From Bradyrhizobium sp. CCBAU 53421 (GTDB taxonomy: Bacteria > Pseudomonadota > Alphaproteobacteria > Rhizobiales > Xanthobacteraceae), in assembly GCF_015291625.1 (NCBI RefSeq), contig NZ_CP030047.1, forward strand, positions 7,192,001-7,256,000: a stretch of DNA of 64,000 nt. Direction: 5' to 3'. The translations under genes were made by a program, and so were the position numbers. Numbering within the stretch: position 1 is the stretch's first letter; each line of letters begins with the position of its first letter. This document shows, one piece after another, positions 8,488 through 16,667 of the stretch. The notes beneath the pieces were generated by a model. The model did no database searches, was not told the origin of the DNA, and was given only the letters and a program-made list of their open reading frames with translations.

Positions 8488-9902
8488 TTCCCGCCGGCGA
8501 GCATCTTGACCAGGCGATAGAGATACTCCTCGCCTTCGTAGAAGGACTTTACTAGCACGCGCTCGTCCTTGCCGTGAGCCCGGTTGTCATCGACGTCCGA
8601 TCCCAGCCCGGAATGGCCATAGGTCGGAATCCCGGCATTGCGCAGATAGCTGCCGTCGGTGGCACCGGTGCTCATCACGGGGACGATTTCGGCATCCGGC
8701 CAGAACTCCTTCGACAGCTTCTCGACCGATCCCATGATCTCCTCGTTCAAGGGCGACGGCGGGCTCAACACGGCCTTGCCGGTCGGGGTCACCTCGATCT
8801 GCTTGTCGGCGAGCACCCGCTCGATCGTCGCCTGAACACCTTCGACCGGCTCACCGGGCAGGATCCGGCAATTCACCTTGGCGGTTGCCAGCTGCGGCAG
8901 CGCGTTGATGGCGTGGCCGCCCTCGAGCATGGTCGCGACGCAGGTGGTGCGGAGCTGCGCGTTGTAGCCGGGATTTTCCGACAATCGCGCCAGCGCCGCC
9001 GGGTCCGGCTGCGGCGCGAGAATGGCCTTGATGTCGTCGGCATGCGACTTGTCGACCTCGGCGGTCTTGGTGAAATAGATCCGCGTCGTCTCGTTGAGAT
9101 TCATCGGGAAGTCGTATTTGGAGAGCCGCACCAGGCCCTCTGCGAGCCGGTAGATCGCATTGTCCTTGCGCGGTAGCGACGAGTGGCCGCCGCGATCCTT
9201 CACCGTGAGCTGGTAGCCGATCGAGACCTTCTCGCTGGTCTGCACGCTGTTGCGGATCGCCTTGCCGTTCTTCAGGCCGACGCCGCCGCCTTCGTTCAGT
9301 GCGAACTCGGCGTCGATCAGGTCGCGGTGGTTCTTGATCAGCCACTGTATGCCGAGAGCATTGGCATCGAGGATCTCCTCGTCGGTCTCGAGCGCGACGA
9401 TGATATCGCGGTCGGGCTTGTAGCCCTCCTTCTTGTAGCGGATCAGATTGGTGATGAAGGCCGACGCCATGTATTTGTCGTCGCCGGAGCCGCGGCCGTA
9501 GAAGTAGCCGTCCTGCTCGGTGAGCTTGAACGGATCGACTGTCCAGTCCTCGCGAAGCGCAGGGACGACGTCGATATGGGCGACCAGCAGGATCGGCTTG
9601 CGCGCGCCGGAGCCGTGCAGCCGCGCCACCAGATTGCCCTTGTGCGGCGCCGGCGAGAACACGTGCACGTCGGCCTCGGGGAAGCCCGCCGCGCGGAGCC
9701 GCGCGCCCATCGCCTCCGCCGCCTTCTGGGTATCGCCGGTCGCGGTGGTCGTGTTGATCTCGACCAGCTCCTGGTAGATGCCGCGGGCGAATTGCTGCTG
9801 CTCGGTCAGTCCCTGCGCGCCGGCGCCGGACGCGAGCAGGAGCGGCGCGATCGCGGCCGCGAGCTGCAGCGATCGAACCATGTTTCGGGCCTTGTGCGAC
9901 AT
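8484..9902 (-). CDS. Exported M20-family zinc metallopeptidase (ArgE/DapE/CPG2 type)
   Basis: A 472-residue dinuclear-zinc hydrolase of the M20 group, which cleaves dipeptides or N-acyl amino acids. Metal and catalytic residues are visible: VAHIDVVPA (His109, Asp111), GRGSGDDKYM (Asp141), TDEE (Glu175, Glu176) and a late YGHSG. Residues 8-30 form a signal peptide ending ASGAGAQ, so the enzyme is periplasmic. GGGAGA upstream supports the start at 9902 over a longer frame. It overlaps the nadX-like gene and lies downstream of the exported RidA. Its natural substrate is not known. Confidence 0.85.
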   Translation of the reverse strand: MSHKARNMVRSLQLAAAIAPLLLASGAGAQGLTEQQQFARGIYQELVEINTTTATGDTQKAAEAMGARLRAAGFPEADVHVFSPAPHKGNLVARLHGSGARKPILLVAHIDVVPALREDWTVDPFKLTEQDGYFYGRGSGDDKYMASAFITNLIRYKKEGYKPDRDIIVALETDEEILDANALGIQWLIKNHRDLIDAEFALNEGGGVGLKNGKAIRNSVQTSEKVSIGYQLTVKDRGGHSSLPRKDNAIYRLAEGLVRLSKYDFPMNLNETTRIYFTKTAEVDKSHADDIKAILAPQPDPAALARLSENPGYNAQLRTTCVATMLEGGHAINALPQLATAKVNCRILPGEPVEGVQATIERVLADKQIEVTPTGKAVLSPPSPLNEEIMGSVEKLSKEFWPDAEIVPVMSTGATDGSYLRNAGIPTYGHSGLGSDVDDNRAHGKDERVLVKSFYEGEEYLYRLVKMLAGGK

Positions 9903-10042
9903 CGTGCTCTCCCAGAATTCCACCATCTCGGGCGCGAATTCAGACAGGCGGCACGCGCTTTGGCAAGACGGCGAGCCCTTCAATTTCCGCGCGCATGCTC
10001 CGCGCTTTCGCGCACGCTATTTGGAGTCCTTATGTGGCGTCC

Positions 10043-10534
10043 TTATTTCGCATCCTTGACCGCGATCACCTCGATCTCGACCAGGAAGCCTGGATTGGCG
10101 AGTGCGGCGACGCCGACTACCGAGCGCGCCGGCAGGTTCGGCTGGCTGCCGCCGAAGAACTGGGTGTAGCCCTCCATGAAGGCCTTGAAGTCCATCGGCG
10201 CAGCCGTGTTGTGCACCAGGAACACCTGCATCTTGACGACGTCGCCCATGCCAAGCCCCTGGCCTTCCAGAATGGCCTTGATGCGGCCCAGCACGCCGAC
10301 GGTCTGGGTCTTGGTGTCGCCATAGGCCTGCGGGCTCGACGGATCGGCATCCTTGTTGACGACCGGCGGCACTTGGCCGCTGACATAGACCGTCGTGGTG
10401 TTGCCGGTGACGGTGACGGCCTGCGCGATCGGGAAGGTCGAGTTGGGAATCGGATGCCTGACCACGTCAGCCGAGGCCGCGGTCGCCATCGCCGACAGCG
10501 CGGCGCCCAGCACGATACCGATGAACTTCATCAA
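10043..10534 (-). CDS. Exported RidA/YjgF-family imine deaminase
   Basis: A 163-residue RidA-family protein. RidA enzymes hydrolyse reactive imines or enamines to ketones and ammonia. The conserved Arg137 (LPARSVV) and Glu153 (LVEIEV) are present. Unusually, the first 22 residues are a cleavable signal peptide ending ASA, so the protein should act in the periplasm, whereas most RidA proteins are cytosolic. It follows the cytochrome c gene by 15 bases and is two genes after a Tat-type flavin amine oxidase, whose direct product is an imine. That context suggests it hydrolyses that product. Confidence 0.87.
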   Translation of the reverse strand: MMKFIGIVLGAALSAMATAASADVVRHPIPNSTFPIAQAVTVTGNTTTVYVSGQVPPVVNKDADPSSPQAYGDTKTQTVGVLGRIKAILEGQGLGMGDVVKMQVFLVHNTAAPMDFKAFMEGYTQFFGGSQPNLPARSVVGVAALANPGFLVEIEVIAVKDAK

Positions 10535-10549
10535 ACTCTCTCCAAATGG

Positions 10550-10957
10550 TTAGCGGCGGGCGTCCTGCACATCCTTGGTCGTCACCGCGTCCTGATAGGT
10601 GTTGCCGAAGTGCGTTCGCAGATAATTCACAACCGCGGCGACCTGACCATCGGTCATCATGTCGCCGAACGCCGGCATGCCGCGCCGGCCATTGACGACG
10701 AGGAAGATCGGATAGCTGCCGGATTCGAGATTCTTGTTGCTGGCGAGCGAGGGATAGGTGCCGGCGCCGCTCGCGCCCGTCGCATCCGGCATGTGGCAGC
10801 CCTGGCAGACATTGGCAAACAGTTCCTCGCCGGTCATCTCCACGAAACGATAGCCCGAGGAGAAGGTGCGCTTGCCCGCCGCGCTATCCTGCCCGAGCGC
10901 CGCGGTCGCCGAGAGCAGCGCCAGCGCCGCGATCACAGATGTCCCTGTCCGCATCAT
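10550..10957 (-). CDS. Small periplasmic c-type cytochrome
   Basis: A 135-residue monohaem cytochrome c. It has an N-terminal signal peptide (to about residue 22, ALGQ), a CQGCH haem site (Cys51, Cys54, His55) and a likely methionine ligand in RRGMPAFGDMM. The ATG at 10957 overlaps the amine-oxidase stop (TGATG), which is strong evidence for co-translation and so for a shared job. The likely role is to accept electrons from the flavin of the amine oxidase and pass them to the respiratory chain, as the CycN cytochrome does for nicotine oxidoreductase NicA2. Confidence 0.88.
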   Translation of the reverse strand: MMRTGTSVIAALALLSATAALGQDSAAGKRTFSSGYRFVEMTGEELFANVCQGCHMPDATGASGAGTYPSLASNKNLESGSYPIFLVVNGRRGMPAFGDMMTDGQVAAVVNYLRTHFGNTYQDAVTTKDVQDARR

Positions 10958-12549
10958 CACGTCTTCACCACACGTTCGTGCAATCGGGTAATGGCATCGA
11001 GCGCCGACAGGATCGCGCCCTCCTGCCAGGCCGGCAGCTGCGAGGCGTGCTCGCCGGCCAGCGCGATGCGGCCGTCGATCTGGCAGAGATTGCGGTAGTG
11101 CTGCGCCCGCCCGGCCTCGGTCCATTCACCGGCACAGCCGAGCGTGAACGGCACCCGATGCCACGCCACCGCGACGCCGTTCTCGAACTCGCTCTTGTAC
11201 TGCGGATGAATCTTGGCGCCGAACTCGACCGCACTGGCGACCCGTTCGGCCGGCGTCATCGCGGTGAACTCGAAGGAATTGGCGCCCTCATACAGGTACG
11301 CGCCGAGCAGCACGCCGCGGCCGCCGCGGTTGAAGCCATAGTTCGGATAGCCGATGTTCCGGATCGGCAGATCGGTGTAGCTGATGCCGCCATAGATCGC
11401 CTCGTCCTCTTCCCAGAACCGCCGCTTGAACTGCAGCCCGACCTTCACCGAGGCGGCGTAGGGCAAGGAATCGATCGCATTCTTCATCGGCCCGCCGACG
11501 TCGACGGGCAGCTGGCTCAGGATCGGCAGCGGGATGGTGCAGATGCACCAGTCGGCAGTCGCCTGCTGCACCGTGGACGGACCGGCGGTGTCGACATAGC
11601 TCACGGTGACGCCCGAGCCGTTCTGCTGGATCTGCGTCACCTTGGCGTTATAGCGGATGAGATCGCCGACCTCGCGCGCGAACGCCTTGCCGATCATGTC
11701 CATGCCGCCGACCGGCTGGAACATGGTGGTCTGGAAATCGTAGTGCGCGAAGCTCTGCACATAACGCCACATCCGCGACCGCAACAGCTCCTGCAGCGAG
11801 ATCGGATCGCTGGGCAGCGGATCGCCCATCAAGCCGCCGCCGGGATCGCGCGCATAACCGCGGACGTCGGCGGAACGCAGATTGGCATTGTACTTGTAAT
11901 CGCGATCCAGCGCGCCCCAGTCGCGCAGCGCCTGCAGCAGGATCTCCTGATCTTCCTTGCTGACGAACTCGTCGAGCCTGCCCTGCTGGCTGACTTTCGC
12001 CAGCAGCTCCGACACCCCGCCCTGGAAATCCGCCTTGACGCTGCGAAAGCGTTGCGGCTTGCCGTCGAATGCACGCGTCGCGTGCACATAGGCATTGTGG
12101 TTGAGCTGGATGAAGGGTTCCAGTGTCACGTTGAGCCGGCGGCAGTAATCGAGCAGCGCCCGATGATGATAGGGAATCCGCCACGGGCCGGGATTGAGAT
12201 AGAGCCCCTGCTCGAACTGGCAGGTCTGCTTGAAGCCGCCGAGCTCGGTAAAGCTGTCACCGCCGCGGATCGACCAGTTGCGGCCGCCTGCGCGATTGTT
12301 GAACTCGAGGATCTGGACCTTGTAGCCGGCTTTGCGCAGTTCCAGCGCCGCAGTCATGCCGGCAAGCCCGGCGCCGAGAATCAGCACCGAAGCGCCCTTC
12401 ACGTCGCCCGTGAGCTTGAGCGGGCCCTTGTAGGGCGACTCGGACGCGAAGCCGAGGTTCGTCATCGCCTGATACATCGCCGAACTACCGGCGATGGTCC
12501 CGATCAGCGCCAGCAAATCCCGCCGCCTGATCACAGATTGGTTCTGCAC
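10957..12549 (-). CDS. Flavin monoamine oxidase family protein with Tat-like signal
   Basis: A 530-residue FAD amine oxidase. Residues 8-30 (RRRDLLALIGTIAGS) resemble a twin-arginine signal peptide, which fits export of a folded flavoprotein. The dinucleotide motif LGAGLAGM (about 58-65) and RAGGRNWS are the FAD signature, and RIALAGEHASQLPAWQEGAI near the C-terminus is the second FAD motif. The enzyme should convert an amine to an imine. The coupled cytochrome c and the nearby exported RidA argue that it is a periplasmic dehydrogenase rather than an H2O2-forming oxidase. The amine substrate is unknown. Confidence 0.87.
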   Translation of the reverse strand: MQNQSVIRRRDLLALIGTIAGSSAMYQAMTNLGFASESPYKGPLKLTGDVKGASVLILGAGLAGMTAALELRKAGYKVQILEFNNRAGGRNWSIRGGDSFTELGGFKQTCQFEQGLYLNPGPWRIPYHHRALLDYCRRLNVTLEPFIQLNHNAYVHATRAFDGKPQRFRSVKADFQGGVSELLAKVSQQGRLDEFVSKEDQEILLQALRDWGALDRDYKYNANLRSADVRGYARDPGGGLMGDPLPSDPISLQELLRSRMWRYVQSFAHYDFQTTMFQPVGGMDMIGKAFAREVGDLIRYNAKVTQIQQNGSGVTVSYVDTAGPSTVQQATADWCICTIPLPILSQLPVDVGGPMKNAIDSLPYAASVKVGLQFKRRFWEEDEAIYGGISYTDLPIRNIGYPNYGFNRGGRGVLLGAYLYEGANSFEFTAMTPAERVASAVEFGAKIHPQYKSEFENGVAVAWHRVPFTLGCAGEWTEAGRAQHYRNLCQIDGRIALAGEHASQLPAWQEGAILSALDAITRLHERVVKT

Positions 12550-12673
12550 CCGCGTTCACCCAGCCACTGGTTTCGATGGCGAAGGGAAACGGTTGACGCG
12601 ACCCGTGTCAAGAAAGGGCACGCGCGTGCACATGCACCCACACGCGCTTTTGATGCATCACGCGACCGAACCA

Positions 12674-13426
12674 TCACACCACGCGCTCGCGATGCACGCG
12701 CCGGCAATCCATTTCGAAGTCGAGCCCGACCACCGGCGGCCGGTCGAAATGCCAGGTCAGGCCGTTGTGTAGCACACCGCGGCGGCCGAGCTCGCTTTCC
12801 AGCACCGGATAGACATCATGCACGGTGTAGAGCTGCACCGCGGTGGTGTCCCGCCAGGAGCCGCCGAACGCGCTCATCCGGCGTTCCATCTCGTCAGCCA
12901 CGAATTTCGCCTTGGCCAGGATGCCGGCGGGGCTGGTATCGCCGGGCGCTATGGTATGATCGCGATAATTGGCCTTGCCCTCGACCGACTCGCCGCTGCC
13001 GGCCACGACGAAGCTGCGAGGTGCATCCTTCGCAGCCGGCACCGTGTAGCAGAAGGCGTGGAAGCTCGGCTCGGCGGGCGGATCGAGTTTTGGACAGACA
13101 TTGCTGCGCGCCACCGGATTGACGCCGTCGCGCATCACGCCCCAGGCGATCAGCGTCTTGGTGTAGATCTCGTTGAAGGCCCTGAATCCTTCCTCGGTGA
13201 ACGGCGCCGGTGAACGCAGTTCGCAGGCGCCGAATGCGGTGAGCGGGCGGCCAGCGTTCCTGATGATATCGGCAATCCGTTCGAAACCCGCGCTCAGCGA
13301 CACCGGTTCAGAGAATCTGACCCGCTCGATGGCATAACCGGGCAGCGCGCCAATGCCGCAGGAATACTGACTGACGCCGGGCATGAAACGGTAGCCGCCG
13401 TCTTGAGCCTCGATGGTGCTGGTCAT
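12674..13426 (-). CDS. Uncharacterised conserved protein, possibly CnbZ-like 2-aminomuconate deaminase
   Basis: A 250-residue protein starting MTSTIEAQDGG at 13426, with a longer open frame upstream. Conserved-looking blocks are PGVSQYSCGIGALPGYAIER, AFGACELRSPAPFTEEGF and NPVARSNVCPKL. I recall similar blocks in the CnbZ deaminase of Comamonas chloronitrobenzene degradation, but cannot check this. If right, it would remove an amino or imino group, which fits its place just upstream of the amine oxidase, cytochrome c and RidA genes. There is no signal peptide. A gap of about 124 bases separates it from the amine oxidase gene. Confidence 0.6.
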   Translation of the reverse strand: MTSTIEAQDGGYRFMPGVSQYSCGIGALPGYAIERVRFSEPVSLSAGFERIADIIRNAGRPLTAFGACELRSPAPFTEEGFRAFNEIYTKTLIAWGVMRDGVNPVARSNVCPKLDPPAEPSFHAFCYTVPAAKDAPRSFVVAGSGESVEGKANYRDHTIAPGDTSPAGILAKAKFVADEMERRMSAFGGSWRDTTAVQLYTVHDVYPVLESELGRRGVLHNGLTWHFDRPPVVGLDFEMDCRRVHRERVV

Positions 13427-13732
13427 GGTGCCTCTTGATGCTGGATGCGGCGGTCGCGATGACGGTTCGCGATGGAGGATACCCTCAATTCGAGATGTCA
13501 AACAACGCGCTGTCATCACCCGCGAAAGCGGGTGATCCAGTATTCCAGAGGCATCTGCGCTTGAGCCGAGAGGCCGCGGCGTACTGGATCGCCCGGTCAA
13601 GCGGGCGATGACAGCGTTGGGCCTCCGAATTCTTCACAGCGACAAGCGAGCGATTTGTAAGAACGATGCGCTCACCGGTCAGTTCACCCGGGGGCCACCT
13701 CACGGCATTCCGCGGCGTCGAGCCTCGCGCCC
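13427..13732. other. Gene-free stretch of 306 bases holding one interspersed repeat
   Basis: No credible gene. It contains the 101-bp palindromic repeat at 13512-13612, the upstream leader of the 13426 gene, and about 120 bases before the stop of the binding-protein gene in which I see nothing. Confidence 0.6.
13512..13612. repeat. Interspersed palindromic repeat, copy 1
   Basis: The element begins GTCATCACCCGCG and ends CGGGCGATGAC, with small hairpins at each end (GTCATCACCCGCgaaaGCGGGTGAT and ATCGCCCGgtcaaGCGGGCGAT). Its reverse complement matches the element at 34248-34369 over most of its length, including the core CCAGTACGCCGCGGCCTCTC. It is a short non-coding repeat of the kind scattered through Bradyrhizobium genomes. 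Confidence 0.8.
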
Positions 13733-14953
13733 TTAATGCGCCTTGGCGACGTAGGGGCAGCCGCCTTCATCGAGCGGACGGAAGGCCTGGTCGCCCGGCA
13801 CCGTCGCGAGATATTCGTAGAGATCCCATTTGCCCCTGGACTCTTCCGGCTTCTTGATGCGCATCAGATACATGTCGTGCACCATGCGGCCGTCCTCGCG
13901 CACCACGCCGTTCTGAGCGAAGAAATCATTGACCGGGGTCTTGCGCATCTGCGCGATCACGGTCTCGGAATCGACCGAGTTGGTGGCGGCGACCGCCTTG
14001 AAATAGTGCCGCAGCGCCGAGTTGACGCCGGCCTGGTAGGCGGTCGGCATCGCGCCGTGCCGCTTGAAGAACTCCTGGGCGAAGACGCGGGTCTCCGGCG
14101 TGCGATCCCAATAGAAGGAATCGGTGAACAGCAGGTCGTGCGCGTGCGCGAGGCCAAGCGCCGGCACGTCGGTGAGCGTCACCTGCAGCGCGACGAGCTG
14201 CATGCTGGCGCGGATGTTGAACTCGTCGGCCTGCGATACCGCGTTGCGGAAGTCGGAGCCGGCATTGGCGAGCGCCAGGATCTTGGCTCCGGAGGATTGG
14301 GCCTGCAGCAGGAAGGACGAGAAATCGGCGGTGTCGAACGGATGACGGACCGCGCCCAGCACCTTGCCGCCGGCCGACGTCACGGCCTTGCTGGCGTCGC
14401 GCTCCAGCGCCTGGCCGAACGCATAATCCGCGGTGAGGAAGAACCAGGGCGCGCCGCCGCGCGCGACCACTGCCTTCGCCGTGGCGTTCGAGGAGGCATA
14501 GGTGTCGTAGGTCCACTGCACGCTGGTCGGCGAGCACTGCTTGCCGGTGAGATCGGATGAGCCGGAGCCCGAGATCAGGAACAGCTTCTTGCGTTCGCGC
14601 GTCACGGTCTGGATCGCGAGCGCCACCGCGGAATTGACGCCTTCGGCGATCACGTCGACGCCCTTGTTGTCGATCCAGTTGCGCACGATGCCGGTTGCGA
14701 CGTCAGGCTTGTTCTGGTGATCGGCCGAGATGATCTCGATCTTGCGTCCGGCGACGGTGCCGCCGATTTCCTCCGCGGCCATCTGCGCCGCGATCACCGA
14801 TCCCGGGCCATTGCCGTCGGAATATTGCCCGCTCATGTCGGTGATGATGCCGACGCGCAGGACACCATCCTCCGCGCGAGCTGCGCCGGCGGCGAAGCAG
14901 AGACACAGCGCGGCAATTGCGATCAGGACATGCGAGCGTTTCGTGATGGACAT
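13733..14953 (-). CDS. Branched-chain amino acid-type ABC substrate-binding protein (orphan)
   Basis: A 406-residue periplasmic binding protein of the Peripla_BP_6 (LivK/UrtA-like) type. The signal peptide ends near residue 27 (GAARA) and the mature protein starts VLRVGIITDMSGQYSDGNG, the usual first strand of the ligand cleft. No Liv permease or ATPase is nearby, so it must use a transporter encoded elsewhere or act as a sensor. It lies downstream of two amidase genes on the same strand, so an amide or its acid product is a reasonable ligand guess. Confidence 0.88.
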   Translation of the reverse strand: MSITKRSHVLIAIAALCLCFAAGAARAEDGVLRVGIITDMSGQYSDGNGPGSVIAAQMAAEEIGGTVAGRKIEIISADHQNKPDVATGIVRNWIDNKGVDVIAEGVNSAVALAIQTVTRERKKLFLISGSGSSDLTGKQCSPTSVQWTYDTYASSNATAKAVVARGGAPWFFLTADYAFGQALERDASKAVTSAGGKVLGAVRHPFDTADFSSFLLQAQSSGAKILALANAGSDFRNAVSQADEFNIRASMQLVALQVTLTDVPALGLAHAHDLLFTDSFYWDRTPETRVFAQEFFKRHGAMPTAYQAGVNSALRHYFKAVAATNSVDSETVIAQMRKTPVNDFFAQNGVVREDGRMVHDMYLMRIKKPEESRGKWDLYEYLATVPGDQAFRPLDEGGCPYVAKAH

Positions 14954-15109
14954 TTCGTTCCCAGGGATTCGGATGGTTCGGACGAACTCCTGAAGGAATC
15001 AGGGACCGCGGGCAACCCCGCAGCCGGAATGGCGCTCTGCGAATCCGCGCACAAATTCCGGGAGAAGGAACAAGCTCGAAGTGCCGACACGCGCGCGTCA
15101 TCATGCGAA

Positions 15110-15135
15110 CGCCGCGGCGAGAATTCGCCGCGGCG
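15110..15135 (-). terminator. Strong GC hairpin downstream of the amidase genes
   Basis: CGCCGCGGCGA at 15110-15120 and its reverse complement at 15125-15135 enclose a GAAT loop. It lies 46-71 bases after the first-strand stop of the amidase at 15181. There is no clear run of T on the minus strand after it, so it may be a partial terminator or an mRNA-stabilising hairpin rather than a full intrinsic terminator. Confidence 0.4.
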
Positions 15136-15180
15136 CTCTTTGGGTCATACGATTGAACAATCCGAAACGGCCTGATCGCC

Positions 15181-16611
15181 TCAGCGCCGCTCCCACAACT
15201 GCCGTGCCAGGATGCCGGCCTTGCGCTCGATCGCCTCGGCGGCATCGAGACACATGTCCTCGCGGTAGCGCGAGCCGACGATCTGCACGCCGACCGGCAG
15301 GCCCTCGTGCAGCCCGACCGGCACCACGGCCGCCGGCAGCCCCAGCACGTTCATCGACGAAATGAAGCGCAAATCGTTCCAGAACAAATCCTTCACGCGC
15401 TGGTCGCCGCCGAGATCGGCATTGACCTCCGGCGTCTTGCGCACCGAGGTCGGCATCAGCACCAGTGGATACTGCTCGAGGAACATCATCCAGTTCCTGA
15501 TGTGGCGCGAACGCTCGGCGATCGCCTTCATGTAGCCGGCCTGGTCCAGCGGATTGGCCAGCGCCATGAAGCCGTGGAATGTCTTCTGGAAGTCGGCGCT
15601 GGAGGTCGCCAGCATCTGCTCCTGCTGCAGGATGCGGGTCTCGGTCATGATCAGGTCGCACCAGAGCTGCCAGACCTTGTTGAGATCGGGCACCTCGACC
15701 TCGCTAACCGCGTAGCCGGCATCGGCCAGGTAGTCCGCCGCCTTGCGCTGAAGCGCGATCACGCCGCGATCGGTCACCATGTCCTCGGGGATCTTTGCCA
15801 GCGCGACCTTGACCGGTGCGGCAGGCTTCGGCCCTTGCAGCGGCGCCGGCACATACCAGGGATCGCGCGGATCGCGCTGCGCCATCACCTCGAGGCCAAG
15901 GCGCACGTCCGCGACGTGGCGCGCCAGCGGCCCCTGCGACGACATGAACTGCGCCATCAGCGGCCGTTCAGCCGTTGCGCTGGGATTGAACGCCGGAATC
16001 CGGCCCTGGGTCGGCTTGATGGTGACGATGCCGTTGCAATGCGCCGGCCAGCGCAGCGAGCCGCCGATGTCGTTGCCATGCGCGATGGTGCCGATGCCGG
16101 CCGCGATCGACGCGCCGGCGCCGCCCGATGATCCGCCGCAGGTCACCTCGGCATTCCAGGGATTGCGCGTCAGGCCGTGCAGCGGGTTGTCGGTGAAGCC
16201 GCGCAGCGAGAATTCCGGCGTGTTGGTCAGGCCGATGATGATGGCGCCAGCCCTCTTGAGATTGGCCGTCACCGGCGAGTCGCCCGGCGCAATATTGTCC
16301 TTGAAGGCAACCACGCCGTTCGAATTGGCCTGGCCTTCGACGTCGATGTTGATCTTGATCGTGACCGGCACGCCGTGCAGCGGTCCCGCCGTGCCGCCCT
16401 TCCCCTTGCTCGCTGCCAGCGCCTCGTCCGCCGCCTTGGCGGCCTGCATCGCCGATGCGCCGAGATCGACGACGACTGCGTTGAGCGCCGGGTTGGCTTC
16501 CTGCATGCGGTCGAGATGGGCACGAACCACCTGCTCCGAGGTCACTTGGTTGTTCCTGATCGCCGCCGCCGTCTCGACGGCGGACCATTGCCAGATCGGT
16601 GTAGTCGTCAC
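15181..16611 (-). CDS. Amidase signature-family enzyme (amidase A)
   Basis: About 476 residues. The Ser-cisSer-Lys triad of the amidase signature family is visible: Lys86 (GVPVTIKINID), the cis-Ser in CGGSSGGAG (161) and the nucleophile Ser185 (GNDIGGSLRWP). It hydrolyses an amide bond in the cytoplasm; the substrate cannot be read. I prefer GTG at 16611, preceded by GGGAGAG at good spacing; an ATG at 16626 would add five residues and has a weaker site. It is paralogous to the amidase just upstream, and the pair is likely an operon under the FadR-type regulator. Confidence 0.88.
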   Translation of the reverse strand: MTTTPIWQWSAVETAAAIRNNQVTSEQVVRAHLDRMQEANPALNAVVVDLGASAMQAAKAADEALAASKGKGGTAGPLHGVPVTIKINIDVEGQANSNGVVAFKDNIAPGDSPVTANLKRAGAIIIGLTNTPEFSLRGFTDNPLHGLTRNPWNAEVTCGGSSGGAGASIAAGIGTIAHGNDIGGSLRWPAHCNGIVTIKPTQGRIPAFNPSATAERPLMAQFMSSQGPLARHVADVRLGLEVMAQRDPRDPWYVPAPLQGPKPAAPVKVALAKIPEDMVTDRGVIALQRKAADYLADAGYAVSEVEVPDLNKVWQLWCDLIMTETRILQQEQMLATSSADFQKTFHGFMALANPLDQAGYMKAIAERSRHIRNWMMFLEQYPLVLMPTSVRKTPEVNADLGGDQRVKDLFWNDLRFISSMNVLGLPAAVVPVGLHEGLPVGVQIVGSRYREDMCLDAAEAIERKAGILARQLWERR

Positions 16612-16667
16612 TTTGTACTCTCCCATGATGCTCAGTGCTTGTTGTTGGTTTCGAAAACCGCGTGCCT

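Noticed and set aside
10939..13122. A 727-residue open frame on the plus strand
   Set aside because: It lies opposite the cytochrome c, amine oxidase and 12674-13426 genes, all of which have clear domains and overlapping starts. Its translation is Arg/His/Asp-rich without domains, typical of an antisense frame in GC-rich DNA.
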